Numbered from the stretch's first letter, positions 1 to 8,827 are shown. The stretch is 48,333 bases of DNA from Sulfitobacter sp. HI0040 (GCF_001634885.1 NZ_LWEX01000003.1:1-48333); one strand, 5' to 3'. A program made the numbers and translations. Notes: a model not told the origin generated them from the sequence alone.

Positions 1-142
1 GCGCCGCATGACCCGTCTTGCCGCGACACTCATTCGAATTAGCAAGCCGGCGCCCTGAATTCAGGTTGCGCCGGGTCCGGGCGCGCAGATGACGCGCCGT
101 CCGTTTTTCTGAACATTTCCACTTTGCCGAAGGACGCTCCCC
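1..142. other. Leader region upstream of ileS, no gene supported
   Basis: I see no convincing coding sequence here. There is a short inverted repeat (GGCGCG at 80-85 against CGCGCC at 93-98, 7-nt loop) followed five bases later by a run of five T at 104-108, which could be a weak terminator for a gene lying to the left. A 16-codon ORF beginning at 8 is too short to call. A short AAGGA sequence about 12 nt before the ileS start may be its ribosome binding site. Confidence 0.3.
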
Positions 143-3049
143 ATGTGCGCCGACACGCCCCCCGACTATAAAAATACGCTGAACCTGCCGAAGACGGATT
201 TCCCCATGCGGGCCGGATTGCCCAACCGCGAGCCGGGCTGGCTGGAGCGTTGGGAGCGGATCGGCGTCTATGACCGGCTGCGGGAGAAAAAGGGGCGGGA
301 GCCCTTCACCCTGCATGACGGGCCTCCTTATGCGAACGGCAACCTTCATATCGGCCACGCGCTGAACAAGACGATCAAGGACATGATCGTGCGCAGCCAT
401 CAGATGATGGGACGGGATGCGCGTTATATCCCCGGGTGGGACTGCCACGGCTTGCCCATCGAATGGAAGATCGAGGAGCAGTACCGCAAGAAGGGCCGGG
501 ACAAGGATCAGGTCCCCGTCAACGAATTCCGCGCTGAGTGCCGCCAGTTCGCGGCCTCATGGGTCGATGTGCAGCGCGAGGAGTTCAAGCGGCTGGGGAT
601 CACCGGGAACTGGGGCGATCCCTATCTGACCATGGATTTCCACGCCGAGCGCGTGATCGCCGAGGAGTTCATGAAGTTCCTCATGAACGGCACGCTTTAT
701 CAGGGCTCCAAGCCCGTTATGTGGTCGCCTGTGGAAAAGACCGCGCTGGCCGAGGCGGAGGTCGAGTATCATGACAAGGAAAGCTTCACGATCTGGGTGA
801 AGTTCAAGGTCGTGGGTGAAAGCGAACTGGCTGGTGCCCATGTCGTTATCTGGACGACGACCCCATGGACGATGCCTTCGAACAAGGCGGTCGTTTACGG
901 CGAGGGTATTTCCTACGGGCTCTATGAGGTTACCGGCACGCCCGACGAATGCTGGGCCGAGGTGGGGCAGCGCTATTTGCTGGCCGATAACCTCGCCGCT
1001 GACGTATTCGCGCGCGCCCGGCTTGAAGAGGGCCAGTGGAAGCGGGTGCGCGATGTCCCGGCGGAGGCGTTGCAGGGCCTGCAGTTGATGCATCCGCTCG
1101 CAGGTGTCGACGGCGGCAAGGGCGAATGGGACGGGTTGCGCGATTTCCGCGCCGCCGATTTCGTGACGGACACCGAAGGAACCGGGTTTGTCCATTGCGC
1201 GCCCTCCCACGGTCTGGAGGAATACGAGCTTTACCGTGACCTTGGCATGCTGGGCGAGGTGATCACCTACAACGTCATGGAAGACGGCCGTTTCCGGGAC
1301 GATCTGCCGTTCTTCGGCGGGAAGGCGATCCTGAAGCCCAATGGCAAGGAGGGCAATGCCAACGCCGCGGTGATCGACAAGCTGGCAGAGGTTGGCGGGC
1401 TGCTCGCGCGGGGTAAGATCAAACACTCCTACCCGCATTCCTGGCGCTCCAAGGCGCCGGTCATCTACCGCAACACCGCCCAGTGGTTCGCCGCCATCGA
1501 CAAACCCGTGGGCGACGGGCTGGACATGCACGGCAAGACGATCCGTGAACGGGCGCTGACAGAGATCGACAACGTGAACTGGGTGCCCCGGTCCGGTCGC
1601 AACCGGCTCTATTCGATGATGGAAGCGCGCCCTGACTGGGTGTTGTCGCGGCAGCGGGCCTGGGGCGTGCCCCTGACCTGTTTCGTGAAGAAAGGCGCCC
1701 TGCCGACGGATGAGGATTTCCTTCTGCGCAACGAAGAGGTCAACGCGCGTATCGTCGAGGCCTTCGAGGCCGAGGGCGCGGATGTCTGGTACGAAGACGG
1801 TGCCAAGGACCGGTTCCTGAGCGGTATCGTGGACCCCGAGGCGTACGAACAGATCTTCGACATTCTCGATGTCTGGTTCGATTCCGGCTCCACCCATGCC
1901 TTCGTTCTGCGCGACCGGGAGGACGGGTCCGAAGACGGCATCGCGGATGTCTACATGGAGGGCACCGATCAGCATCGGGGCTGGTTCCATTCATCCCTGT
2001 TGCAGTCGGTGGGCACAATGGGGCGTGCGCCCTATCGCAACGTGGTGACCCACGGCTTCACGCTGGACGAGAAGGGCATGAAAATGTCCAAATCCATCGG
2101 GAACACCATCGTGCCCGACCAGATCGTCAAACAGTATGGCGCCGATATCCTGCGGCTCTGGGTGGCGCAGACCGACTATACAGCCGATCAGCGCATCGGG
2201 CCCGAAATCCTCAAGGGGGTTGCCGACAGCTATCGCCGGCTCCGCAACACCATGCGATACATGCTGGGGGCGCTTTCCGACTACAGCGAAGATGACCGCA
2301 TCGCCCCCGAGGACATGCCCGAGCTTGAACGCTTCGTGCTGCACCGGCTGGCGGAGTTGGACAAGACGGTGCGCGAAGGCTATGCCCGCTACGATTTCCA
2401 AGGGGTCTTTCAGGCGATCTTCACCTTTGCCACGCTCGACCTGTCGGCCTTCTACTTCGATATCCGCAAGGACGTGCTTTATTGCGATGGCGACACGGTG
2501 CAGCGCCGGGCCGCGCGGACGGTGCTCGACATCCTGTTCCACCGTCTGACGACCTGGCTCGCGCCGATCCTCGTCTTCACGATGGAGGAGGTGTGGCTCG
2601 ACCGCTTCCCTGGGGACGACAGCTCCGTGCATCTTGTGGATATTCCCGAGACTCCGAAGCACTGGCTGAACGGTGAACTGGCGGCGAAATGGACGGCGAT
2701 CCGCCGTGCCCGGCGCGTGGTGACGGCTGCGCTGGAAGTGCAGCGGACGGAAAAGGTTATCGGATCATCGCTCGAAGCGGCGCCGATCGTGCATGTGGAG
2801 GATGGGGGGACTCTTGACGCCCTGCGCGACGTGCCCTTCGCGGATATCTGCATTACCTCCGACGTGCAGCTGACGCAAGATCCCGCCCCGGCGGAGGCGT
2901 TCCGCCTGAGCGAGGTGCCGGGGATCGGCGTGGTCTTCGAGAAGGCGCAGGGCGATAAATGCCAGCGCTGCTGGAAGATCCTGCCGGACGTTGGCACGCA
3001 TGAGCATCCCGGCCTGTGCAAACGCTGTGACGACGCCGTCTCGGAGTGA
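143..3049 (+). CDS. ileS: Isoleucyl-tRNA synthetase
   Basis: Class I aminoacyl-tRNA synthetase that charges tRNA-Ile with isoleucine in the cytoplasm. The 968-residue length is normal for the bacterial enzyme. Visible motifs in order are the HIGH signature in GNLHIGHAL near residue 70, GWDCHGLP just after it, the editing-domain motif WTTTPWTMP near residue 235, and the KMSKS loop as MKMSKSIGN near residue 645. The C-terminus carries a zinc-binding pair, CQRC and CKRC. All catalytic elements are intact. The 3' end overlaps the next gene by 23 nt, suggesting co-translation. Confidence 0.98.
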   Translation: MCADTPPDYKNTLNLPKTDFPMRAGLPNREPGWLERWERIGVYDRLREKKGREPFTLHDGPPYANGNLHIGHALNKTIKDMIVRSHQMMGRDARYIPGWDCHGLPIEWKIEEQYRKKGRDKDQVPVNEFRAECRQFAASWVDVQREEFKRLGITGNWGDPYLTMDFHAERVIAEEFMKFLMNGTLYQGSKPVMWSPVEKTALAEAEVEYHDKESFTIWVKFKVVGESELAGAHVVIWTTTPWTMPSNKAVVYGEGISYGLYEVTGTPDECWAEVGQRYLLADNLAADVFARARLEEGQWKRVRDVPAEALQGLQLMHPLAGVDGGKGEWDGLRDFRAADFVTDTEGTGFVHCAPSHGLEEYELYRDLGMLGEVITYNVMEDGRFRDDLPFFGGKAILKPNGKEGNANAAVIDKLAEVGGLLARGKIKHSYPHSWRSKAPVIYRNTAQWFAAIDKPVGDGLDMHGKTIRERALTEIDNVNWVPRSGRNRLYSMMEARPDWVLSRQRAWGVPLTCFVKKGALPTDEDFLLRNEEVNARIVEAFEAEGADVWYEDGAKDRFLSGIVDPEAYEQIFDILDVWFDSGSTHAFVLRDREDGSEDGIADVYMEGTDQHRGWFHSSLLQSVGTMGRAPYRNVVTHGFTLDEKGMKMSKSIGNTIVPDQIVKQYGADILRLWVAQTDYTADQRIGPEILKGVADSYRRLRNTMRYMLGALSDYSEDDRIAPEDMPELERFVLHRLAELDKTVREGYARYDFQGVFQAIFTFATLDLSAFYFDIRKDVLYCDGDTVQRRAARTVLDILFHRLTTWLAPILVFTMEEVWLDRFPGDDSSVHLVDIPETPKHWLNGELAAKWTAIRRARRVVTAALEVQRTEKVIGSSLEAAPIVHVEDGGTLDALRDVPFADICITSDVQLTQDPAPAEAFRLSEVPGIGVVFEKAQGDKCQRCWKILPDVGTHEHPGLCKRCDDAVSE

Positions 3050-3293
3050 GATTGCCCAAGAGATCGCGCGCCAGCTTTCGGCGCGCGGTCCCGGCAAGAG
3101 CATCTGCCCCTCCGAGGTCGCGCGGGTGCTGGCGGACGACTGGCGCGGGTTGATGGATGAGGTCCGGGCCGCCGCGGGCGAGATGATGCGCGACGGGCGT
3201 TTACGCGTTACGCAGGGCGATGCCGACGTGGACCCCGAAGAGGCCAGCGGGCCGATACGCCTGCGGCTTCCACAGGATGAACGGCGCCCATGA
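3027..3293 (+). CDS. DUF3253 family protein
   Basis: Small (88 residues) cytoplasmic protein of the DUF3253 family, recognised by the core ARGPGKSICPSEVAR, the DDWRGLMDEVR segment and the closing GPIRLRLP. The family resembles a winged-helix fold but its function is not established. I place the start at the GTG at 3027, inside the 3' end of ileS in another frame, because conserved similarity begins right after it. A longer in-frame start at 2991 would lie deeper in ileS. The gene ends 21 nt from the stop of the convergent pcs gene. Confidence 0.8.
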   Translation: MTTPSRSEIAQEIARQLSARGPGKSICPSEVARVLADDWRGLMDEVRAAAGEMMRDGRLRVTQGDADVDPEEASGPIRLRLPQDERRP

Positions 3294-3314
3294 CACCGGG
3301 CAGAGCGATAGCGT

Positions 3315-4016
3315 TCAGGCGGTAGCGTCGCGCGGCGGAATGATTTGTTGGGCGATGCCGGCGAAGATCAGGTAGATCGAGGTCACGACCAGACCCCAAT
3401 GCGCCCAGCTTTGCGGATGGAAATCGACCCATGCGGCCCAGCCGGCAAAGAACGTCCAGGCCAGCGCCATTGGCAATGTCACTGCCCGCCAACGCTCCGT
3501 CCGGACCGGGTGGACGAATTTCAAAGGCAGGAACATCGTGATCGCAAGGAAGGTCACAAGGATGAGGCTGATCCACCATTCGGGCTTCAGCGCGAAGAGC
3601 ACCAGCACGAGCATGTTCCAGCAGCCGGGAAAGCCGGAAAAGGAATTGTCCTTTGTCTTCATCCGGGTATCGGCAAAATAAAGCGCACTGGCGAAGGTGA
3701 TGATGATGATCATCACCCAACCGCTCCAGCCGTCCATCAGCCCGGATTCGAACAGGGCAAAGGCCGGGATGAAGACGTAGGTGAGGTAGTCGATGATGAG
3801 GTCGAGCAGAACGCCATCGAATTCCGGCGCATATTGTTTGACGTCGTATTTTCGCGCCAGCGGTCCGTCGATCCCGTCCACGAAGAAGGCGATGACCAGC
3901 CACAGGAACATCATGCTCCAGTCCAGATTGACGGCAGCGAGCATCGCCAGCATCGCGAAGACTGCGCCTGTCGCGGTGAACAGATGGACGAAGAGAGCGG
4001 ACATTTCTTTTGACAT
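3315..4016 (-). CDS. pcs: Phosphatidylcholine synthase (CDP-alcohol phosphatidyltransferase family)
   Basis: Integral membrane enzyme that condenses choline directly with CDP-diacylglycerol to make phosphatidylcholine, a route typical of alphaproteobacteria. The 233-residue protein has the CDP-alcohol phosphotransferase signature: DGIDG at 47-51, AR at 54-55, then G68, D72 and D76 in the spaced G-x3-D-x3-D arrangement. About eight hydrophobic membrane segments are visible. I chose the internal ATG (MSKEMSALF) because the 30 residues of the longer reading frame are not hydrophobic or family-like. It is divergent from rpmB. Confidence 0.92.
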   Translation of the reverse strand: MSKEMSALFVHLFTATGAVFAMLAMLAAVNLDWSMMFLWLVIAFFVDGIDGPLARKYDVKQYAPEFDGVLLDLIIDYLTYVFIPAFALFESGLMDGWSGWVMIIIITFASALYFADTRMKTKDNSFSGFPGCWNMLVLVLFALKPEWWISLILVTFLAITMFLPLKFVHPVRTERWRAVTLPMALAWTFFAGWAAWVDFHPQSWAHWGLVVTSIYLIFAGIAQQIIPPRDATA

Positions 4017-4200
4017 GTGCCTGCATCGCAAATCCGCCGCCGGTATGCAAAAGGAAAAGCACGCGTGGCGCTGCCTGTCCGGGTTGACGACTGCGGCGAT
4101 TCCCACTAAAGCCAGCGGACGAATTCAGGGTCGCCGTGCGCGGCCCCCCTGCGCCATTGCCCGGATCGCCGGCAAGTGGCGATAGCAAAAGGATAAACCC

Positions 4201-4500
4201 ATGTCGCGCCGCTGCGAATTGACCGGAAAAGGCCCGATGACGGGCAACAACGTAAGCCACGCCAACAACCGCACACGCCGGCGGTTCTTGCCCAACCTGA
4301 ACGACGTGACCCTGCAGTCCGAAGCACTGGGTCGCAGCTTCAAGTTCCGCATTTCGGCTTCCGCGCTGCGCAGCGTCGATCACCGCGGCGGGCTGGACAA
4401 GTACCTCGCCAAGGCGAAGGACGCTGATCTTTCCGCCAACGCGCTGAAGGTCAAGAAGGCGATTGAGAAGTCGGGCAGCGAAGCCGAAGTGCTTTCCTGA
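4201..4500 (+). CDS. rpmB: 50S ribosomal protein L28
   Basis: Ribosomal large-subunit protein of 99 residues. The opening [12 protein letters not shown], the [19 protein letters not shown] segment and the Arg/Lys-rich body are characteristic of L28. A purine-rich AAAGGA lies about 8 nt before the ATG. A possible weak promoter, TTGCCC at 4157-4162 and CGATAG at 4180-4185 with 17-nt spacing, lies just upstream. It is transcribed alone and ends in a strong terminator. Confidence 0.98.
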   Translation: MSRRCELTGKGPMTGNNVSHANNRTRRRFLPNLNDVTLQSEALGRSFKFRISASALRSVDHRGGLDKYLAKAKDADLSANALKVKKAIEKSGSEAEVLS

Positions 4501-4532
4501 TAGGCGCCTCCCGCGCTTGAAAATTTCGATAG

Positions 4533-4559
4533 CCCCGGCTGGTTTCAGCCGGGGTTTTT
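4533..4559 (+). terminator. Rho-independent terminator of rpmB
   Basis: A perfect 9-bp stem, CCCCGGCTG at 4533-4541 and CAGCCGGGG at 4546-4554, with a GTTT loop and followed directly by TTTTT. It sits 33 nt after the rpmB stop codon and separates it from the convergent cobB gene. Confidence 0.93.
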
Positions 4560-4620
4560 CTTTGTTCCCGTCGCCATGTCTGGGCAGTAGGGCGAGGGGG
4601 AACGCAGGCGGGCAGGAGGG

Positions 4621-5352
4621 CTAGAACGGCAGGTCGGTTCGGGACGCTACCGTGCCCTGTGCCTTGCCGGTCAGTTCTTCCACCCAGCGGGCAACCGTCT
4701 GCGATGCGGGGCCGGTGCGATGCTCCGCGAACTGGTTGCCGATCACGGACCGTTCGAGGTTGAATTCGATGGTATGGGCCCCGGCGCGCCGCGCCTCGGA
4801 GACGAAGCCCGCCGCCGGGTATACATTGCCGGACGTGCCGATGGAGGCGAAAACCTCCGCCTCTGACAGATGATCGAATATCTCTTCCATCCGGTAGGGC
4901 ATCTCACCGAACCAGACGATATCGGGCCGGGCGGTGGGCTGTGCGCAGCGGGGGCAGGCGTCGCCCACCTTCATGACCGAGGGGGCTTCCCAGCGGTGCC
5001 CGCAGGTGGCGCAGAGGGCTGATTTCAGGCTTCCGTGCATGTGGATGACAGCGCGGGAGCCGCCCCGTTCATGCAGATCATCCACGTTCTGCGTGACGAC
5101 CAGCACCTCCCCGGGGAAAGCCTCCTCCAGACGGGCGAGTGCGCGGTGTGCCGCATTGGGTTCCGCCTTTGCCGCCTGAGCGCGGCGGGTGTTGTAAAAG
5201 GCGATGACCGTTTCGGGGTCGCGCGCATAGCCTTCGGGGGTGGCGACATCCTCCACCCGGTGCTGCGCCCAGAGCCCATCTTCCGCCCGGAAGGTTTCCA
5301 ACCCGCTTTCGGCGGAAATGCCCGCGCCCGTCAGTATCACGATCCTGCTCAT
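4621..5352 (-). CDS. cobB: NAD-dependent protein deacylase, sirtuin (CobB-like, class III)
   Basis: Removes acyl groups from protein lysines using NAD+. The 243-residue protein shows the sirtuin motifs GAGISAESGLETFR near the N-terminus, TQNVDDLH, the catalytic histidine in HMHGS, a CxxC/CxxC zinc site (CATC and CPRC) and GTSGNVYP. Tyr53 and Arg56 in YNTR match the Y-x2-R pair that in E. coli CobB and human SIRT5 accepts succinyl/malonyl groups, so desuccinylase activity is a reasonable inference. I chose the ATG giving MSRIVILTGAG over one 14 codons upstream because the Rossmann strand begins there. Confidence 0.93.
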   Translation of the reverse strand: MSRIVILTGAGISAESGLETFRAEDGLWAQHRVEDVATPEGYARDPETVIAFYNTRRAQAAKAEPNAAHRALARLEEAFPGEVLVVTQNVDDLHERGGSRAVIHMHGSLKSALCATCGHRWEAPSVMKVGDACPRCAQPTARPDIVWFGEMPYRMEEIFDHLSEAEVFASIGTSGNVYPAAGFVSEARRAGAHTIEFNLERSVIGNQFAEHRTGPASQTVARWVEELTGKAQGTVASRTDLPF

Positions 5353-5447
5353 CCGATTGCCTTTCCGCCCGGTTCCATGCAATTCAACCAGCAAGTACCG
5401 GAGCGTGCAAGCGCCGCCCCACGCACCGTTTTCCGCCGGAGGCTTTC

Positions 5448-6323
5448 ATGAAAATCGCAACTGCCGCCTATCCGCTCGACGTGCTGCAAAGCTGGTCGCA
5501 CTACGAAGACAAGCTGTCCGGCTGGGTGGGGGAGGCTGCCAGGGAGGGCGCGGATTTGCTCGTCTTTCCTGAATACGGCGCGATGGAGCTTGCCACGTTG
5601 GCGGGACAGGAAGTCGCCGGTGATTTCGAAGCATCGCTCTACGCAGTGTCGGACCGTATGGCGGATGCCAATGCGCTGCACTTTAGGCTCGCGGCTGAAC
5701 ATGGCGTTCATATCGTCGCCGCCTCAGGGCCTGCAGCCACGACGGAAAGACCGGTCAACCGCGCCCGGCTGATCACACCCTCGGGCAAGATCGGTGTGCA
5801 GGACAAGCAGATCATGACCCGTTTCGAGCGGGAGGAATGGGGCGTTATCGGCGGCGGGCCACTGCAGGTCTTTGATACCGAACTGGGCCGCATCGGCATT
5901 CTGATCTGCTATGACAGCGAATTTCCCCTCTTGGGGCGGGCCCTGCGTGATTGCGATATCATCTGCGTGCCCAGCGTGACGGAAGCCATGGCGGGATACT
6001 GGCGCGTGCGCATCGGCTCGATGGCGCGTGCGTTGGAAAATCAGTGCGTTACCGCGATGTCTTCGGTTGTCGGACCGGCGTCATGGTCCGACGCGCTGGG
6101 GGATTCCTTTGGCGCGGGCGGCATTTTCTGCCCGCCCGACACGGGATTTCCCGAAACCGGCGTGCTGGCCGCAGGCGATATCTGTGTGCCCGGCTGGACC
6201 TTTGCCGAAGTGGACCTTGCGCAGGTTGCTCATGTCAGGGCAGAGGGGGTCGTGCTCAACCGGGACCACTGGGCCGACCAGACCGGCCGTGACGGGACGG
6301 CGATAAACGTCACCTTGCGTTGA
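5448..6323 (+). CDS. Carbon-nitrogen hydrolase (nitrilase superfamily)
   Basis: Cytoplasmic amidase/nitrilase-like hydrolase of 291 residues. The Glu-Lys-Cys triad is visible as FPEYGAME (Glu near 42), DKQIMTRFER (Lys near 122) and ICYDSEFP (Cys near 154). The substrate cannot be read from the sequence. Proteins of this type are often named amidohydrolase, and some act on omega-amides or N-carbamoyl compounds. The GGAGG-like stretch CGGAGGCTTTC just before the ATG supports the start. It is divergent from cobB, and nothing nearby fixes its role. Confidence 0.88.
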   Translation: MKIATAAYPLDVLQSWSHYEDKLSGWVGEAAREGADLLVFPEYGAMELATLAGQEVAGDFEASLYAVSDRMADANALHFRLAAEHGVHIVAASGPAATTERPVNRARLITPSGKIGVQDKQIMTRFEREEWGVIGGGPLQVFDTELGRIGILICYDSEFPLLGRALRDCDIICVPSVTEAMAGYWRVRIGSMARALENQCVTAMSSVVGPASWSDALGDSFGAGGIFCPPDTGFPETGVLAAGDICVPGWTFAEVDLAQVAHVRAEGVVLNRDHWADQTGRDGTAINVTLR

Positions 6324-6330
6324 ATCGCAC

Positions 6331-6359
6331 TTGAAATACCCCTTAAATGTGCCCATCTA
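6331..6359 (+). promoter_or_regulatory. Putative sigma-70 promoter of infA
   Basis: TTGAAA at 6331-6336 and CATCTA at 6354-6359 are separated by 17 nt and lie 45 nt before the infA start, after the stop of the upstream gene. The -10 element is a moderate match. Confidence 0.4.
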
Positions 6360-6404
6360 GGCCTGCGCCCCGAGTCCGAGGGCGGATAGGTAGAAGGAGA
6401 AACC

Positions 6405-6623
6405 ATGGCCAAGGAAGATACGCTCGAATTTCCCGGTGTCGTGAAGGAACTCCTGCCGAACGCGACATTCAGGGTCGAGCTTGAAAACGGCCATGAGATC
6501 ATCGCGCATACGGCAGGCAAGATGCGCAAGAACCGCATCCGCGTTCTGGCAGGCGACAAGGTGCAGGTCGAAATGACCCCCTACGATCTGACCAAGGGTC
6601 GGATCAACTATCGGTTCAAGTAA
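6405..6623 (+). CDS. infA: Translation initiation factor IF-1
   Basis: Single S1-like OB-fold protein of 72 residues that binds the 30S A site during initiation. The pattern DTLEFPGVV, the [20 protein letters not shown] core and the closing [12 protein letters not shown] are diagnostic. A strong AGAAGGAG sits before the ATG. It heads a run of four closely spaced or overlapping genes (infA, maf, RNase E/G-like, yacG), a gene order seen in other Rhodobacterales as far as I recall. Confidence 0.98.
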   Translation: MAKEDTLEFPGVVKELLPNATFRVELENGHEIIAHTAGKMRKNRIRVLAGDKVQVEMTPYDLTKGRINYRFK

Positions 6624-6627
6624 CCTC

Positions 6628-7203
6628 TTGTTCATCTTGGGGTCCGGCAGTCCGCGCCGCAAGGAATTGCTGGCGCAGATCGGCGTCGTGCCGGATGAGA
6701 TCCGGGCGCCGGACATCGACGAAAGCCCGCTGAAACAGGAACTTCCCCGTCCCTACTGCGCGCGGATGGCCCGTGAAAAGGCCGCCGCGGTTCCATGTAC
6801 TGCAGATGATATCGTGCTCTGTGCCGACACCACCGTGGCCTTGGGTCGGCGTATCCTCGGCAAACCGGAAGACGCGGCGGAGGCGGAACGTTTTCTGCGT
6901 CTGATGTCCGGACGTCGGCACAAGGTGATCACGGCGGTCTGCGTCAAGCGAGGCGAGGATGTCTGGGAGCGCGACGTACAGAGCACAGTGCAAATGAAAG
7001 TCCTGAGCGATAATGAGCTGCGCGGCTATCTGGCGACCGGCGATTGGCAGGGCAAAGCAGGCGGCTACGGTATTCAAGGACCCGCCGGCGCGTTGATCCC
7101 ATGGATTTCCGGTTCTTTCACGGGGATCGTGGGGCTACCCCTGGCTGAGACTGCCGGGCTTCTCGAAGCAGCCGGCGTGGCGACATGGGGGAGACCGCAA
7201 TGA
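6628..7203 (+). CDS. Maf-family nucleotide pyrophosphatase
   Basis: Maf proteins hydrolyse non-canonical or modified nucleoside triphosphates to the monophosphate, acting as house-cleaning enzymes. The 191-residue protein has [10 protein letters not shown] near residue 5, the CADTTVALG loop near 68, a [11 protein letters not shown] segment and YGIQGPAG. No ATG is available. The TTG at 6628, four nucleotides after the infA stop, gives exactly the family N-terminus ([10 protein letters not shown]), so I take it as the start. There is no obvious Shine-Dalgarno, so translation probably depends on infA. Its stop overlaps the next start by ATGA. Confidence 0.9.
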   Translation: MFILGSGSPRRKELLAQIGVVPDEIRAPDIDESPLKQELPRPYCARMAREKAAAVPCTADDIVLCADTTVALGRRILGKPEDAAEAERFLRLMSGRRHKVITAVCVKRGEDVWERDVQSTVQMKVLSDNELRGYLATGDWQGKAGGYGIQGPAGALIPWISGSFTGIVGLPLAETAGLLEAAGVATWGRPQ

Positions 7204-8222
7204 AGGGGCGCACGATCGTTCTGGATCACCTTGGCAATGCCGAGGCTGCAGCCCTTCTTGTCGACGGGAAGCTGGAGGATCTGCTGATCGACGGGGACGC
7301 CCCGCGCCCGGGCACGGTCTATCGCGCCATCGCGGACCGACCGGTGAAGGGGCAGGGGGGCATGTTCCTCAAGACCCCGGACGGCCCTGCCTTTTTGCGG
7401 CAGGTAAAGGGGCTCGCCCCCGGGCAGGCGCTTCTGGTGCAGGTCAGCGGTTATGCCGAACGGGGCAAGGCCATTCCCGTCACCCAGAAACTCCTGTTCA
7501 AGAGCCGCTACGCGATCGTTACACCCGATGCACCCGGCCTGAACATTTCGCGCGCTATCAAGGATGAAGCGGAGCGCGACAGATTGCTGGAGCTCGCCCA
7601 TGAGGCCGCCGGAGAGACAGCGCATGGCTTGATCCTACGCTCCTCCTGTGCGGGGGCCGAGGGCGAAGATATCGCCGAAGACATTACCGCGATGCTAAGG
7701 CTTGCGGATACCGTTCTGGGCGATGAAGATACCGGCATGGAAACCCTGACGGAAGGTGACGGCCCGCATGTGCTGGCCTGGCGGGATTGGACCGCGCCAG
7801 CCGAAGTTGTCACCGATCCCGGTGGCTTCGAAGAGCTGGGTGTGCTGGACGAGATCGACGCCGCCCGCGGAACAGAAGTTCCGCTCGGCAATGGGGCGTC
7901 CTTTTTCGTGGAGCCGACCCGGGCGCTGGTCGCCGTCGACGTCAACACCGGCAGCGATGCGTCGCTCGCCGCGGGCCTGAAGGCCAACCTGGCGTGCGCG
8001 CGCAATTTGCCTCGGGCGTTGCGTGTGCGGGGGCTGGGCGGGCAGATCACGCTCGATCTCGCCCCTATGCCGAAGAAGGATCGCCGGGCATTCGAAAGCG
8101 CGCTGCGGCAGGCGCTGCGCGGCGAAGATATCGAAACCGCCCTCGTCGGCTGGACGCCCCTCGGCCATTTCGAACTCCAGCGCAAACGAACCCGCCAGCC
8201 GCTGGCAGAGACCGCGCCTTGA
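7200..8222 (+). CDS. Short RNase E/G-family ribonuclease
   Basis: Putative endoribonuclease related to RNase E/G, but only 340 residues against about 490 for E. coli RNase G. An N-terminal S1-like segment (roughly 35-115) embeds the [14 protein letters not shown] stretch. The catalytic DNase I-like part shows VDVNTGSD, equivalent to the first metal-binding Asp motif of RNase E, and [14 protein letters not shown], equivalent to the second. The zinc-link and small domain of RNase E are absent. The start is the ATG that forms ATGA with the maf stop, and the stop overlaps yacG by TTGA. It is a known small branch in alphaproteobacteria. RNA targets are unknown. Confidence 0.85.
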   Translation: MKGRTIVLDHLGNAEAAALLVDGKLEDLLIDGDAPRPGTVYRAIADRPVKGQGGMFLKTPDGPAFLRQVKGLAPGQALLVQVSGYAERGKAIPVTQKLLFKSRYAIVTPDAPGLNISRAIKDEAERDRLLELAHEAAGETAHGLILRSSCAGAEGEDIAEDITAMLRLADTVLGDEDTGMETLTEGDGPHVLAWRDWTAPAEVVTDPGGFEELGVLDEIDAARGTEVPLGNGASFFVEPTRALVAVDVNTGSDASLAAGLKANLACARNLPRALRVRGLGGQITLDLAPMPKKDRRAFESALRQALRGEDIETALVGWTPLGHFELQRKRTRQPLAETAP

Positions 8223-8410
8223 GCTGTCCGATCTGCCATAAACCGGCGCAAAAAGCCTACCGCCCCTTCTGCTCACGCCGCTGCGCGGACCTCGACCTCG
8301 CCCGTTGGCTCAACGGTGCCTACAGCACCCCGTCAACCGATCCCGAAGACATCGAAGCCGCGCTAGACGCCGCGCTTCAGGCCCGCGAAACGGACGAAAA
8401 GCCACACTGA
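8219..8410 (+). CDS. yacG: DNA gyrase inhibitor / zinc-binding protein YacG
   Basis: A 63-residue zinc protein. Four cysteines are arranged as CPIC near residue 3 and C-x3-C further on (FCSRRCADLDLARWL), followed by the conserved acidic tail. E. coli YacG binds GyrB and blocks gyrase from DNA. The start is TTG at 8219, because the CPxC pair begins at the second residue in homologues and no ATG is available upstream. It overlaps the preceding stop by TTGA and closes the infA-maf-RNase cluster. Confidence 0.9.
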   Translation: MSCPICHKPAQKAYRPFCSRRCADLDLARWLNGAYSTPSTDPEDIEAALDAALQARETDEKPH

Positions 8411-8454
8411 CCGGCGCTGTCGTCTGACCCCGCAGGAAAGGCCCAAAAAGAGGC

Positions 8455-8483
8455 TGGACACCCCGCCCGAGACCTCCTAGAAC
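8455..8483 (+). promoter_or_regulatory. Promoter of tRNA-Phe
   Basis: TGGACA at 8455-8460 and TAGAAC at 8478-8483 are spaced by 17 nt and lie 32 nt before the mature tRNA. The spacer is GC-rich, as in stable RNA promoters. Confidence 0.6.
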
Positions 8484-8515
8484 CCGCTCACCCGACCACT
8501 TAGGTGGCCTCCCGT

Positions 8516-8590
8516 GCCCGGGTAGCTCAGGGGTAGAGCAGTGGATTGAAAATCCTCGTGTCGGTGGTTCGATTCCGCCCCCGGGCACCA
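8516..8590 (+). tRNA. tRNA-Phe (anticodon GAA)
   Basis: A 75-nt cloverleaf with an acceptor stem GCCCGGG/CCCGGGC, D-arm GCTCAGGGGTAGAGC, anticodon GAA at 8548-8550 in a TTGAAAA loop, T-arm with GGTTCGATTCC, and an encoded CCA end at 8588-8590. The anticodon stem GTGGA/TCCTC contains one U-U opposition at its second pair. Confidence 0.97.
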
Positions 8591-8612
8591 TTTTTGCCAA
8601 AAATGTCAGAGG

Positions 8613-8630
8613 AAGACGCTCGGTCTTTTT
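8613..8630 (+). terminator. Possible weak terminator after tRNA-Phe
   Basis: AAGAC at 8613-8617 pairs with GTCTT at 8623-8627 around a 5-nt loop, and T's continue to 8630. The stem is only 5 bp. A second AT-rich inverted repeat, ATTTTT-GCC-AAAAAT, follows the CCA end directly. Confidence 0.35.
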
Positions 8631-8638
8631 CGGCCTGT

Positions 8639-8677
8639 TGTCTCTGATTTGTCTCTCAGTGTCTCGCTATCTGTCTC
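8639..8677 (+). repeat. Four phased TGTCTC hexamers downstream of tRNA-Phe
   Basis: TGTCTC occurs at 8639-8644, 8650-8655, 8660-8665 and 8672-8677, so the copies start 11, 10 and 12 bp apart, close to one helical turn. No gene covers this stretch. The rest of 8591-8887 contains no coding sequence I can support, only these repeats and the copA promoter. Phased short repeats next to a tRNA 3' end resemble integrase arm sites or a multi-protomer operator, but there is no integrase in the window. Confidence 0.55.
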
Positions 8678-8827
8678 GATTGGGCCATGATTTTGTCCGT
8701 CAATAGCCCCCCGCCCATCTGCCTATTCGCCGTGTACCCCTCCCGAAGGCGTAGCGTAGGCCACCAGCGCGGCACCCCTCTGCATGACCGCAACCTCCCC
8801 TACTCCAAAAAATCTCGTACAAGGGGC

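Noticed and set aside
8..58. 16-codon ORF at the left edge
   Set aside because: Too short, no ribosome binding site, unclear relation to a gene outside the window.
557..1990. Long minus-strand reading frame antisense to ileS (477 codons)
   Set aside because: It is a shadow of the GC-rich ileS gene, with no start site, no family features and a composition typical of antisense frames.
3208..4383. 391-codon minus-strand frame covering pcs and rpmB
   Set aside because: Different frame from pcs, overlaps two well-supported genes and has no recognisable domain.
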